Below, in pieces: positions 1 through 6,315 of a stretch of 7,690 nucleotides of DNA (position 1 is its first letter; each line of letters starts with the position of its first letter). This DNA comes from Actinomycetes bacterium (GTDB lineage: Bacteria > Actinomycetota > Actinomycetes > S36-B12), in contig JAUHZW010000096.1 in NCBI GenBank assembly GCA_030425745.1, forward strand, positions 1-7,690. The letters are read 5' to 3'. Made by a program: the position numbers and the translations under genes. Below the pieces are notes generated by a model that saw only the letters and a program-made list of their open reading frames with translations, was not told the origin of the DNA and made no database searches.

Positions 1-476
1 GCTCCCCCGTTGGTGTAGATCGCGAGGTTGCCGCGGTAGATGCGACCGTAGCCCTGATCATCGACACCGATCGTCAGGTCATCGGAGCGGATGACATTCG
101 AGGTGAAGGGGCCGGGGAGTTCCTTGTCGCTCACCACCCTGCATTCGGAGGCCACGAGGGCATCGGCCGTCGGGCATATGAGGATCTGCATCACGACCTT
201 GTCGTAGGTGAATCCCGCGCCCGGCCGGAACGTCGTCCGGAACGTGGTCGCGCCACCGACCATCGGAAGAGTGGCATTCACGAAGCGCTGCTCCCGGGCG
301 CCGGTCGAGAGAGCCCGCTGCTCGTCCTCGATCGGTGGTGTGGAGAACAGCACCTGGGAACTGACCCCGGAGTCGAGAAGGGCGGCACTCGCCGGCGGTG
401 CGCCTGCCAGGAGGCCTGCGGTCATGGCGATCGATGTTCCGAGGACTCCTACAACCGGCACTCTGCGCGTCTGCAT
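1..476 (-). CDS. Secreted protein of unknown function (3' part beyond the window)
   Basis: Reading the minus strand from the ATG at 476 gives 158 codons with no stop before the left edge, so the C-terminus is missing. Residues 1-31 form a clear Sec signal peptide: basic MQTRR start, hydrophobic core around residues 6-24, and a PPASA cleavage site, so the mature protein should begin near residue 32. The mature part is rich in Thr, Gly and Val and has two visible cysteines (C101, C112), which could pair outside the cell. I do not recognise a family. The start is supported by a GAGGG about 11 nt upstream; in-frame GTG and TTG codons lie just before it but have no better ribosome site. It follows uppS on the same strand after a 139-nt gap, so it probably has its own promoter. 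The gene call rests on the signal peptide and the open frame, not on homology. Confidence 0.72.
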   Translation of the reverse strand, partial: MQTRRVPVVGVLGTSIAMTAGLLAGAPPASAALLDSGVSSQVLFSTPPIEDEQRALSTGAREQRFVNATLPMVGGATTFRTTFRPGAGFTYDKVVMQILICPTADALVASECRVVSDKELPGPFTSNVIRSDDLTIGVDDQGYGRIYRGNLAIYTNGG

Positions 477-615
477 CTGAATCAACACCCTCGTCTCACT
501 GTGCCTGTCGTCTCACTGTGTGTGCGGTCCCTTGACGGTGCCATAGGAGCGCAGGGCCGACAGGCAATCGAGGCAATGTGGGGAGGTATCCCCCCGGGGC
601 ACCTCGCAGCGATGG
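477..615. other. Intergenic gap between uppS and the secreted-protein gene
   Basis: No gene is supported in these 139 bases. Besides the 13-bp direct repeat it holds AGGCAAT twice (562-568, 571-577) and a short GGGGA-GGTA-TCCCC hairpin (580-593) about 20 nt beyond the uppS stop. The hairpin lacks a T-run, so it is only a weak terminator candidate. Confidence 0.5.
491..520. repeat. 13-bp perfect direct repeat upstream of the secreted-protein gene
   Basis: TCGTCTCACTGTG occurs at 491-503 and again at 508-520, separated by CCTG, giving a 17-bp period. On the coding strand of the secreted-protein gene this reads CACAGTGAGACGA twice, ending about 15 nt before its ATG. The second copy sits just upstream of, or touches, the Shine-Dalgarno region. 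It could be a paired operator for a regulator or simply a 17-bp tandem duplication (14 of 17 positions match). I see no convincing -35/-10 pair nearby. Confidence 0.6.
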
Positions 616-1404
616 CTAGGCCGGCGGATTCGGCACCGCTCCGCCGTAGCGGCGGTCCCGCGAGGCGTAGATCTCGCATGCGTGCCACAGGTGTCGTCGG
701 TCGAAGTCCGGCCACAGAGTGTCCAGGAAGACGAGTTCGGCATATGCCGACTCCCACAGCAGGAAGTTACTGGTGCGCTGCTCCCCCGACGATCGGACGA
801 AGAGGTCGACATCCGGCATGTCCGGCTCGTCGAGGTAGCGGTGGAACATCCGCTCGTTGATCATCTCCGGGTCCAGACGCCCGGCGCGCACGTCCCGCGC
901 CATCGCCGCGGCGGCGTCGGCGATCTCAGCTCGTCCCCCATAGTTCACGCACATCGTCAGCGTGAGCTTCTTGTTCTTCCTGGTCAGCTCCTCAGCCTCT
1001 TCGAGCTCCGTGATCACACTGCGCCAGAGCTTGGGACGACGACCGGCCCATCGCACCCGCACGCCGAGCTCGTTCATCTCGTCTCGACGCCTGCGGATGA
1101 CGTCACGGTTGAATCCCATGAGGAAGCGCACCTCATCCGGGGATCGCTTCCAGTTCTCCGTGGAGAAGGCGTAGGCGCTGATCCACTCGATGCCGAGTTC
1201 GAGCGCGCCCTCGACGCAGTCGAACAGACTCGCCTCTCCTGCCTCGTGGCCTGCGGTGCGGGGCAGACCGCGCTCCTTGGCCCACCTGCCGTTGCCGTCC
1301 ATGACCACCGCGACGTGCTTGGGCACGAGGTCCTTCGGGATGGCCGGCGGAGTGGCCCCGCTGGGATGGGGCGAGGGCGGGCGGACGGATGCTCGGCGGG
1401 CCAT
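616..1404 (-). CDS. uppS: Polyprenyl diphosphate synthase (cis-prenyltransferase, UppS family)
   Basis: Adds isopentenyl diphosphate units in cis to an allylic primer, making the C50-C55 polyprenyl diphosphate that becomes the lipid carrier for peptidoglycan and other wall polymers. It acts at the inner face of the membrane. From the ATG at 1404 the protein is 262 residues. The family signatures are all present: HVAVVMDGNGRWAK at 30-43 with the catalytic, Mg-binding Asp36; YAFSTENWKRS around 78-88; VNYGGRAEI at 153-161; and RSSGEQRTSNFLLWESAYAE at 204-223. An AGGA lies 7 nt before ATG 1404. A longer in-frame start at 1488 would lie inside recO and add 28 low-complexity residues, so I prefer 1404. 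The gene follows recO by 26 nt and is probably co-transcribed. The recO neighbour matches Rv2361c of Mycobacterium tuberculosis (decaprenyl diphosphate synthase); whether this enzyme makes C50 or C55 cannot be told. Confidence 0.96.
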   Translation of the reverse strand: MARRASVRPPSPHPSGATPPAIPKDLVPKHVAVVMDGNGRWAKERGLPRTAGHEAGEASLFDCVEGALELGIEWISAYAFSTENWKRSPDEVRFLMGFNRDVIRRRRDEMNELGVRVRWAGRRPKLWRSVITELEEAEELTRKNKKLTLTMCVNYGGRAEIADAAAAMARDVRAGRLDPEMINERMFHRYLDEPDMPDVDLFVRSSGEQRTSNFLLWESAYAELVFLDTLWPDFDRRHLWHACEIYASRDRRYGGAVPNPPA

Positions 1405-1430
1405 GAGCCCATCCTGCACCCTCGGGACTG

Positions 1431-2168
1431 CTACTGACCGGAGCGATCCACCAGAGGCAGGGAGCGAAGCCCACGCTCGAGGTGCCACTGGAGGAAGGCC
1501 GCGACCAGCCCACTGGCATCACGGCGGTCGCGCGGCTCACTGGCGTCGGCGACGACCCAGTCTCCGCTCAGGAGCGCGCCGAGCAGTTCGACGGTCGACT
1601 CGGTGGGCGCGGCCGAGCCCGGGGGCCGACACGTCGGGCACACGACCCCTCCGGCGACGATGGAGAAGGCCCGGTGCGGCCCGGGCTCCCCGCACTTCGC
1701 ACAGTCCGCGAAGGACGGCGACCACCCGGCGATGGCCAGTGATCGCAGCAGGTAAGCATCCAGGGTGAGGCCCGCATCGTGCTCCTGAGCGACGAGAGAT
1801 CTCAGACCCGCGACGAGGAGTGCGAACTGCGGCAGCGAGGGCTCGCGCTCCTCCGGGGTCAGCCGTTCGGCTGTCTCCAGCATCGCCGTGCCCGCGGTGT
1901 ATCGCGCGTAGTCGGCAGAGAGGCGCGCTCCATGCGACTCGATCGACTCCACCTGAGTGACCGTGTCGAGGTTGCGCCCCTCGTACAACTGGACATCCAC
2001 GTGCCCGAAGGGCTCGAGCCGGGAGCCAATGCGGCTGGTGGTCTTGCGCACCCCGCGGGCCACGCACCGGACACGTCCGTGCTCCCGGGTCAGGAGGGTG
2101 ACGATGCGATCCGCCTCACCGAGCTTCTGGGCGCGCAGCACAATCGCCTCATCTCGGTACACCGGCAC
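1431..2168 (-). CDS. recO: DNA repair protein RecO
   Basis: RecO works with RecR (and RecF) to load RecA on SSB-coated single-stranded DNA in gap repair, and it also anneals strands. The 245-residue product has the usual layout: an N-terminal OB fold opening with PVYRDEAIVLRAQKLGEADR, then LLTREHGRVRCVARGVRK (residues 25-42), a helical middle, and a zinc site made of C156-x2-C159 and C177-x2-C180. The start is GTG at 2166-2168, which matches where the family normally begins; the next GTG (2162) would trim two residues. No Shine-Dalgarno is visible before it. On the minus strand AAGAAT ends 5 nt before the GTG, so the message may be leaderless or nearly so. It is the first gene of a recO-uppS unit, divergent from the AI-2E permease gene across 15 bp. 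Confidence 0.95.
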   Translation of the reverse strand: MPVYRDEAIVLRAQKLGEADRIVTLLTREHGRVRCVARGVRKTTSRIGSRLEPFGHVDVQLYEGRNLDTVTQVESIESHGARLSADYARYTAGTAMLETAERLTPEEREPSLPQFALLVAGLRSLVAQEHDAGLTLDAYLLRSLAIAGWSPSFADCAKCGEPGPHRAFSIVAGGVVCPTCRPPGSAAPTESTVELLGALLSGDWVVADASEPRDRRDASGLVAAFLQWHLERGLRSLPLVDRSGQ

Positions 2169-2183
2169 GCTAGATTCTTACGC
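2169..2183. promoter_or_regulatory. 15-bp divergent promoter gap, recO / AI-2E permease
   Basis: Only 15 bases separate the GTG of recO (2168, minus) from the ATG at 2184 (plus). On the plus strand TAGATT (2171-2176) fits the actinobacterial TANNNT -10 box and ends 7 nt before the ATG, the spacing of a leaderless transcript starting at A2184. On the minus strand AAGAAT overlaps it and ends 5 nt before the GTG. Neither gene has a Shine-Dalgarno, which supports leaderless translation. No -35 match stands out on either side; any such element would lie in the opposite gene's coding sequence. Confidence 0.55.
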
Positions 2184-3416
2184 ATGAGCGGCCCGGATCC
2201 GGAGATCCCCGAGCCCGCGCGCGCCGAGGACCCGGTCGAGCCGACCGCACCGATCCAGGACCAGCCCCAGGCCTCTGCCGACGATCCATCGACGGGCACC
2301 CCGGAAGCTGAGGGGGCACGTTCCCCCGTGATGGTGGCGGCGGACTCCCGATGGCTGCGCAAGGCCCTGGTGATGGTCGTCGTCGCCGTCATCGCCCTTC
2401 AGGTGATCAATCACGCCTGGGGGCTGCTCGGCGGTTTCCTGTTCAATCTGCTTCTCGCATGGCTGATCGCGATCTCCGTCGACCCGCTGGTCACCGGCCT
2501 GGCACGGCGCGGGGTACCCAGAGCTCTGGGCACGGCCATCGTGGCTGTGGCCTCGCTGATCCTCATCGGGCTGTTCATCTGGCTGCTGGGCAGTGTCTTC
2601 GCCGAGCAGGTCACCGAGCTCATCCTGGCGCTCCCAGCGCTCGCCCTGGATATCACTGCCTGGCTCAACGACAACTTCAATGCTGAGATCGATCCCGTCG
2701 CCCTGACGCAGGGGCTGAACCTCACCACGCAGCAGATCACCGAGATCGCGTCGTACCTCGCCGGCGGGATCCTGGGCTTCGTCACCAGCGTGATCGGAGC
2801 GGTCTTCAACTTCCTGATGGTCGTGGTGTTCTCCTTCTACTTCGCCGCCAACGGGCCGTCCATTCGACGCTGGATCGCGTCCTGGCTGAAGCCGTCACGG
2901 CAGGTGGTGTTCCTCAACGTCTGGGAGATCTCGGTCCAGAAGGCCGGCGGGTTCGTCATCTCCAAGTTGGCGCTGGCGAGCATCTCCGCCTTCTTCCATG
3001 CCGCGTTCTTCGCCTTCATCGACATTCCCTACTGGCTGCCCATGGGCATCTTCGCCGGCGTAGTCAGCCAGTTCATCCCGACGATCGGCACCTACCTCGG
3101 CGTGGCTCTGCCGGCCCTGTTCGCGGCGTTTGACGACCCGCTCGACATCCTGTGGATCGTCCTCTTCGCCACCGTCTACCAGCAGGTCGAGAACTACGTC
3201 CTCACCCCGCGGATCTCCACCAAGACCATGGACATCAACTCCGGCGTGGCCCTCGCCTCGGTGTTCATCGGCGCCGCCCTGTTCGGGGCGATCGGGGCGA
3301 TCATCGGCATCCCGCTCGCTGCCATCATCATCGCCGTGACCGAGGCCTACGGGCAACGGTATGAGGTCCATTCATCCACGGGTGAAACAATCGAGACCCG
3401 CCGAGAGGCGGGGTAA
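2184..3416 (+). CDS. AI-2E family transporter (multipass membrane permease)
   Basis: The 410-residue product belongs to the AI-2E (PerM/YdiK/TqsA-like) family of membrane permeases, whose members are proposed to export small molecules or exchange ions; substrates vary and cannot be read from sequence. Residues 1-50 are acidic, Pro- and Ala-rich and probably disordered in the cytoplasm. Hydrophobic segments follow at about 61-75, 80-100, 116-140, 192-222, 258-280, 284-316, 321-335 and 355-388. The C-terminal signature VENYVLTPRISTKTMDINSG (335-354) is strongly typical of the family. I chose ATG 2184 because a TANNNT box sits 7 nt upstream and recO begins just beyond; the frame stays open further upstream only as antisense of recO. 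ATG 2331 (residue 50) would remove the disordered tail but has no ribosome site. No physiological link to recO is implied by the divergent arrangement. Confidence 0.92.
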   Translation: MSGPDPEIPEPARAEDPVEPTAPIQDQPQASADDPSTGTPEAEGARSPVMVAADSRWLRKALVMVVVAVIALQVINHAWGLLGGFLFNLLLAWLIAISVDPLVTGLARRGVPRALGTAIVAVASLILIGLFIWLLGSVFAEQVTELILALPALALDITAWLNDNFNAEIDPVALTQGLNLTTQQITEIASYLAGGILGFVTSVIGAVFNFLMVVVFSFYFAANGPSIRRWIASWLKPSRQVVFLNVWEISVQKAGGFVISKLALASISAFFHAAFFAFIDIPYWLPMGIFAGVVSQFIPTIGTYLGVALPALFAAFDDPLDILWIVLFATVYQQVENYVLTPRISTKTMDINSGVALASVFIGAALFGAIGAIIGIPLAAIIIAVTEAYGQRYEVHSSTGETIETRREAG

Positions 3417-3425
3417 ACCCCTCTC
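3403..3425 (+). terminator. Possible hairpin terminator at the AI-2E permease stop
   Basis: GAGA (3403-3406) plus GGGG (3410-3413) can pair with CCCC plus TCTC (3418-3425), an 8-bp stem with a 3-nt bulge and TAAA in the loop. The TAA stop codon lies in that loop. No T-run follows, so this is a weak candidate. It would separate the permease from the next plus-strand gene, which has its own promoter-like box. Confidence 0.3.
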
Positions 3426-3463
3426 AGCCCGATTTCGACGAGCCCAACCCAGCAGGGTGTGTG

Positions 3464-3469
3464 TAGCCT
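3464..3469 (+). promoter_or_regulatory. TANNNT -10 box for a leaderless hydrolase transcript
   Basis: TAGCCT ends 6 nt before ATG 3476 (intervening CACGAC). No Shine-Dalgarno is present before this ATG. The arrangement is nearly the same as at the permease gene (TAGATT, 7 nt, ATG), which makes a shared leaderless promoter type plausible. No good -35 was seen. Confidence 0.5.
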
Positions 3470-3475
3470 CACGAC

Positions 3476-5092
3476 ATGGTTCGTCTCCGTGCATCCCGCA
3501 GCACCCGTCGACTCGTCGCCGTGGTGGGCCTCTCCCTCGGAGCGACTCTTCTGGCCGGCGTTCCCGGGGCATCGGCCTTACCACCCGAGGAACTATCCCG
3601 CGGGCTCGAGGCTCTGCACCGCAACGAGCCGTGGAACACCCCAGACCTCTCGGTGGGCCCCAATGTCGGCTGGGATGCCGGCCTGGAGTCCGTCACACCT
3701 CCAAAGGCCGGGATGTATCGCCTGTGGGACATGAAGGTCGCCTGGCGCGACGTCAATCCCGCCCCGGGCGTCTTCGACTGGAGCATCCTCGACCGCCGCA
3801 TCGCCCAAGTGGAATCGTGGGGTGGGCGTCCGCTGCTCGTGCTCGGCCTGACCCCTCAGTGGGCAGCATGGAACCCCACGGCAGGTGACCCCCGCTGGGG
3901 TGCCGGCTCTTCCAGCCCGCCGCGGAGCATGAGCGACTGGAACGCATATGTGAATGCCGTTGCCTCCCGATACGGCAACCGCATCGCCGCGTATGAGGTC
4001 TGGAACGAGGCCAACCTCACGACATTCTGGAGGGGCAGCGCCGAACAGCTTGCGGAGATGACGCGCATCGCCCATGACATCATCAAGGGCTATTCCAACG
4101 CGACGGTGCTCTCCCCCAGCGTGACGACCCGACTGACCAGCGGGAGCGACTTCACCGAAGACTTCATCAAGGCAGCGAACAGTCGCTACTCATCGGTGGG
4201 AAGCATCATCGATGGCTGGGCCATCCACACCTACCCCGGTGGCTCTGCGGGAATTACCTACCAGCAGAACTGCGTGAGTGAGGGTCGTTCACCGGCCGAC
4301 TGCGTGGCCAGCGTCGACCTCAAGGCCGCTGCTACGGAGCGGTTCAACCAGATCAAGACATGGCAGCAGTCGGTGATCAGTGGTCTGGGAGCGAGTTCAC
4401 CACTCCTCGCCACCTTGGAGATCTGGGACACTGAGGTCAACTTCGGCCTTCCCGGACCCGGCATCCAGCCCGGACACGACTTCTCCGATGCTGAGGGGGC
4501 GGAGCTCATCCGGTACGCCTATGCCGACTCCTTCATCCTCGGCATCGACCACACCTTCTGGTACGAGTTCACGCACGAGCCCTACTCGCTGCTGGGCGTC
4601 CAGATGACACCGCAGACACCCGAGACGGTCTCCGCAAGGACCTCTCTGAGCCGTGCCGGGAGCCGAACGCAGGCGCTTCAGTTGAACCGGGGGTACCTCG
4701 CGGCGAGTCCGCTCATCGGTACCTGCACGCTGGTGCAGTCGGGCATCGTCAGCTGCAAGGGGGCCAACCTCAGCAACGCTGATCTTCGTGACGCCAGGCT
4801 GACCGGGGCCCTGCTGGATTCGGCGAAGAAGAATGGGGCAGATCTAAGGGGGGCCGACCTCGCGAATGCCGTCCTCACCGGGGCGAACCTTCGACAGGCC
4901 GACCTCCGAGGCGCGGATCTGAGCCAAGCGGTCCTGGTGGGAGCCGACCTGCGAGGTGCGAACCTCGAGGGAGCCAAGCTCGGCTTCGCCAATCTGAGTC
5001 AGGCCGATCTGCGCTGGTCGAAGCTGTACGGGGCAAAGCTGAACGGCGTCAAGGCCGCAGGCACGAAGTGGCAGGGGTCCGTCGGACGCTGA
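3476..5092 (+). CDS. Secreted glycoside hydrolase (clan GH-A-like) with C-terminal pentapeptide repeats
   Basis: A 538-residue exported protein with two parts. Residues 1-34 are a signal peptide (basic RLRASRSTRR, hydrophobic core 13-28, cleavage after GASA). Residues about 50-400 look like a TIM-barrel hydrolase of the GH39/GH5 type: YRLWDMKVAWRDVNPAPG (81-98) and FDWSILDRRI (100-109) are typical early strands, YEVWNEAN (173-180) gives the probable acid/base Glu178, and LEIWDTEVNFG (314-324) the probable nucleophile Glu320. HTYPG (251-255) is also typical. The two glutamates suggest a retaining enzyme; the substrate is unknown. Residues 428-528 are pentapeptide repeats of the A(D/N)Lxx type, predicted to form a right-handed beta-helix. 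They are preceded by C417 and C427, which may form a disulfide cap. The start ATG has a TANNNT box 6 nt upstream and no ribosome site. I infer a role on an extracellular or cell-wall glycan; the exact family is not settled. Confidence 0.88.
   Translation: MVRLRASRSTRRLVAVVGLSLGATLLAGVPGASALPPEELSRGLEALHRNEPWNTPDLSVGPNVGWDAGLESVTPPKAGMYRLWDMKVAWRDVNPAPGVFDWSILDRRIAQVESWGGRPLLVLGLTPQWAAWNPTAGDPRWGAGSSSPPRSMSDWNAYVNAVASRYGNRIAAYEVWNEANLTTFWRGSAEQLAEMTRIAHDIIKGYSNATVLSPSVTTRLTSGSDFTEDFIKAANSRYSSVGSIIDGWAIHTYPGGSAGITYQQNCVSEGRSPADCVASVDLKAAATERFNQIKTWQQSVISGLGASSPLLATLEIWDTEVNFGLPGPGIQPGHDFSDAEGAELIRYAYADSFILGIDHTFWYEFTHEPYSLLGVQMTPQTPETVSARTSLSRAGSRTQALQLNRGYLAASPLIGTCTLVQSGIVSCKGANLSNADLRDARLTGALLDSAKKNGADLRGADLANAVLTGANLRQADLRGADLSQAVLVGADLRGANLEGAKLGFANLSQADLRWSKLYGAKLNGVKAAGTKWQGSVGR
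4757..5059 (+). repeat. Pentapeptide-repeat coding segment of the hydrolase
   Basis: About twenty five-residue repeats, centre Leu (often ADLRG, ANLSN, AVLTG), run from residue 428 to about 528. One stretch, KKNGADLRG, breaks the register slightly. At DNA level the segment shows a 15-bp rhythm (GGNGCNGACCTN-like), which comes from the protein repeat and not from a mobile element. Confidence 0.85.
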
Positions 5093-5107
5093 CGCGGCCA
5101 ACGTCAG
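5089..5107 (+). terminator. Weak hairpin over the hydrolase stop codon
   Basis: CTGACG (5089-5094, containing the TGA stop) pairs perfectly with CGTCAG (5102-5107) around a 7-nt loop. With 6 bp and no T-run it is at best a weak terminator. The repeat array that begins 24 nt later may serve that purpose instead. Confidence 0.28.
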
Positions 5108-5130
5108 GTCCCGCCTGAGCCCCACCCCTC

Positions 5131-5186
5131 GAGTGCACTTTCCAGACTTGCACCGCTTCCCGGTCCAGATCTCCAGACTTGCACCG
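5131..5186. repeat. Left repeat array: two 24-nt palindrome-like units, 31-bp period
   Basis: TCCAGACTTGCACCG occurs perfectly at 5141-5155 and 5172-5186, exactly 31 bp apart. Read on the minus strand, each unit begins GGTGCAAGTCTGGA. The unit at 5162-5185 can fold as a 10-bp imperfect stem (7 Watson-Crick pairs and one G-T) with loop TGGA. The unit at 5131-5154 folds through GTGCA/TGCAC. The units are joined by a 7-nt linker (GGGAAGC on the minus strand, 5155-5161). The same unit and linker occur in opposite orientation beyond the downstream gene at 6260-6340. I saw no other copy in the window. Confidence 0.82.
5138..5164 (+). repeat. Left arm of a 27-bp inverted repeat around the AbiEi-like gene
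   Basis: The reverse complement of 5138-5164 matches 6311-6337 at 25 of 27 positions. Both read ACCGGGAAGC then GGTGCAARTCTG and a short AAAG end; the differences are G/A in the middle and G/C before AAAG. The arms bracket a single gene and lie 1200 bp apart measured between their outer ends. I found no obvious target-site duplication outside the arms. Confidence 0.85.
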
Positions 5187-5272
5187 GTATTGCCGGTCTT
5201 CTCCGGATCCCGTCCGGGTGAGCCTGTGGATAGCGACTTGGTCACCGCCCAACTCTGCGCAACAGTCCTGTC

Positions 5273-6253
5273 ATGTCCGCTCGAATCGACGCCGAGGCCC
5301 ACGCTGCCGTCCGACTGCTGCGCGACGTAGCCGCTGACCGCCTCGTCCACCGCCGCCACGAACTCCTGACCCTGGGCATCACCGATGCCCTGCAATCAGC
5401 AATGGTGCGACGTAACCTCCTCACCCGACTTCGTCACGGCATCTACGCCCTCACGGAAACTGTCCTGACGGCGACTCCCGGTGACCGTCACCTCATCGAT
5501 CTGGCCGCCTGCGTGGCCAGCGCGCGGGAGCCTGCGTGGGCCTTTGGGCCGTCCGCGGCCCTTGTGCGACAGATGCCGCTGCCGTACGGCGTGCCTGACT
5601 CCCTGTTCGTCGTCCGCTCTTCGGGTGGAGATGAGCGCGCGCTCCGTCGACCCAGCCGACACCGCCTCACCATCCCCGAGGCGGACGTCACCACCGGACC
5701 GGTGAACGATGGCGACTGCTCTGTCGTCCGAGGTGTCCCCGTGGTCGGCCCGGCTCTTGCCGGCGTCAGTGCTGCCGCCACGATGACGTCCGCACGCTGG
5801 CGGACGGCACTCCTCGACGCCGCCCTGTGGCAGGGCGCCACGCCTGGAGACGTGGCCGAGACCCTGGACCTGTGGCGGCATCTCGGCCACAGGGATGATC
5901 TGCTTGCCGCACTTGAGCGCGCCCGGCCCGGAGCCCAGACGGTGTTCGAGACCTTCTCCCGGCTTGCCCTGATCGAGCAGGGAATCCCTGAGCCCATCCT
6001 CCAGCAGCCCTTCTACGACGAGGAGGGGCTCATCGGGTACGTCGACATGTGGTGGCCGGACTGGAACATCATCGGTGAGGCCGATGGGGCGGTGAAATAC
6101 CAGGCCCGTGCAGACATCGTGGCCGAGAAGCGGCGCGAGGATCGACTCCGCCGCCGCGGCCCGAGCATTGTCCGGTGGATGTTCGATGAGATCGAGGAAC
6201 ACCCCGACCTGGTGGCCGCACGGATCCGGCAGGCCCGTCAGCAGGCGGCCTGA
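5273..6253 (+). CDS. AbiEi-like winged-helix protein with PD-(D/E)XK-like C-terminal domain
   Basis: A 326-residue cytoplasmic protein of a type common in Actinomycetota. Residues about 13-62 resemble the AbiEi-type antitoxin N-terminal winged helix (HELLTLGITDALQSAMVRRN, then RLRHGIYAL). Residues 75-220 form a mixed middle region. Residues about 224-320 resemble the DUF559/Vsr-like restriction-endonuclease fold: FETFSR with Glu226, GYVDMWWPDW with Asp258, IGEADGAVKY with Glu269, Asp271 and Lys275, then AEKRRED (284-290) and a GPSIVRW strand. These could be active-site residues, but nuclease activity is not shown. No AbiEii-type toxin gene lies on either side, so a toxin-antitoxin role is doubtful. 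ATG 5273 is the only usual start after an in-frame TAG at 5231; it lacks a Shine-Dalgarno, and AACAGT ends 6 nt before it, a poor but correctly spaced -10. The gene converges on era and is bracketed by inverted repeat arrays. Confidence 0.82.
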   Translation: MSARIDAEAHAAVRLLRDVAADRLVHRRHELLTLGITDALQSAMVRRNLLTRLRHGIYALTETVLTATPGDRHLIDLAACVASAREPAWAFGPSAALVRQMPLPYGVPDSLFVVRSSGGDERALRRPSRHRLTIPEADVTTGPVNDGDCSVVRGVPVVGPALAGVSAAATMTSARWRTALLDAALWQGATPGDVAETLDLWRHLGHRDDLLAALERARPGAQTVFETFSRLALIEQGIPEPILQQPFYDEEGLIGYVDMWWPDWNIIGEADGAVKYQARADIVAEKRREDRLRRRGPSIVRWMFDEIEEHPDLVAARIRQARQQAA

Positions 6254-6287
6254 CAGGGCGGTGCAATTCGAGAGTCCTGCCGCGGAA

Positions 6288-6315
6288 CCGGTGCAGTTCG
6301 CAAGAACTGCACCGG
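6288..6315. terminator. Perfect 12-bp hairpin with GCAA tetraloop, possible bidirectional terminator
   Basis: CCGGTGCAGTTC (6288-6299) and GAACTGCACCGG (6304-6315) are perfect complements around GCAA, a GNRA-type tetraloop in RNA of this strand. It lies between the 3' ends of the AbiEi-like gene and era, so it could end both transcripts. No T-run follows on either strand. It is also the best-preserved unit of the repeat family, so a REP-like element is an equally good reading. Confidence 0.5.

Noticed and set aside
682..1437. Long open frame on the plus strand opposite uppS
   Set aside because: It is an antisense shadow of a certain uppS gene; its translation has no recognisable domain and is rich in His, Arg and Val as expected from the reverse of GC-rich codons.
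1779..2183. Upstream extension of the AI-2E permease frame
   Set aside because: The extra 135 residues would be read antisense to recO and resemble no permease N-terminus; the promoter-like box favours ATG 2184.
2312..2327. GGGGG-6 nt-CCCCC hairpin before the internal ATG at 2331
   Set aside because: It lies inside the permease coding sequence in a Gly/Pro-rich stretch and has no ribosome site after it; likely a codon-use effect.
4757..5059. Regular 15-bp rhythm that could suggest a CRISPR or minisatellite
   Set aside because: It is fully explained by pentapeptide coding; there are no identical repeats with unique spacers.
5225..5233. TGTGGATAG, close to a DnaA box
   Set aside because: A single 8-of-9 match with no partner boxes or AT-rich region; expected by chance.
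5396..6202. Long minus-strand open frame opposite the AbiEi-like gene
   Set aside because: The plus-strand protein has clear family motifs over the same bases; the minus-strand translation has none.
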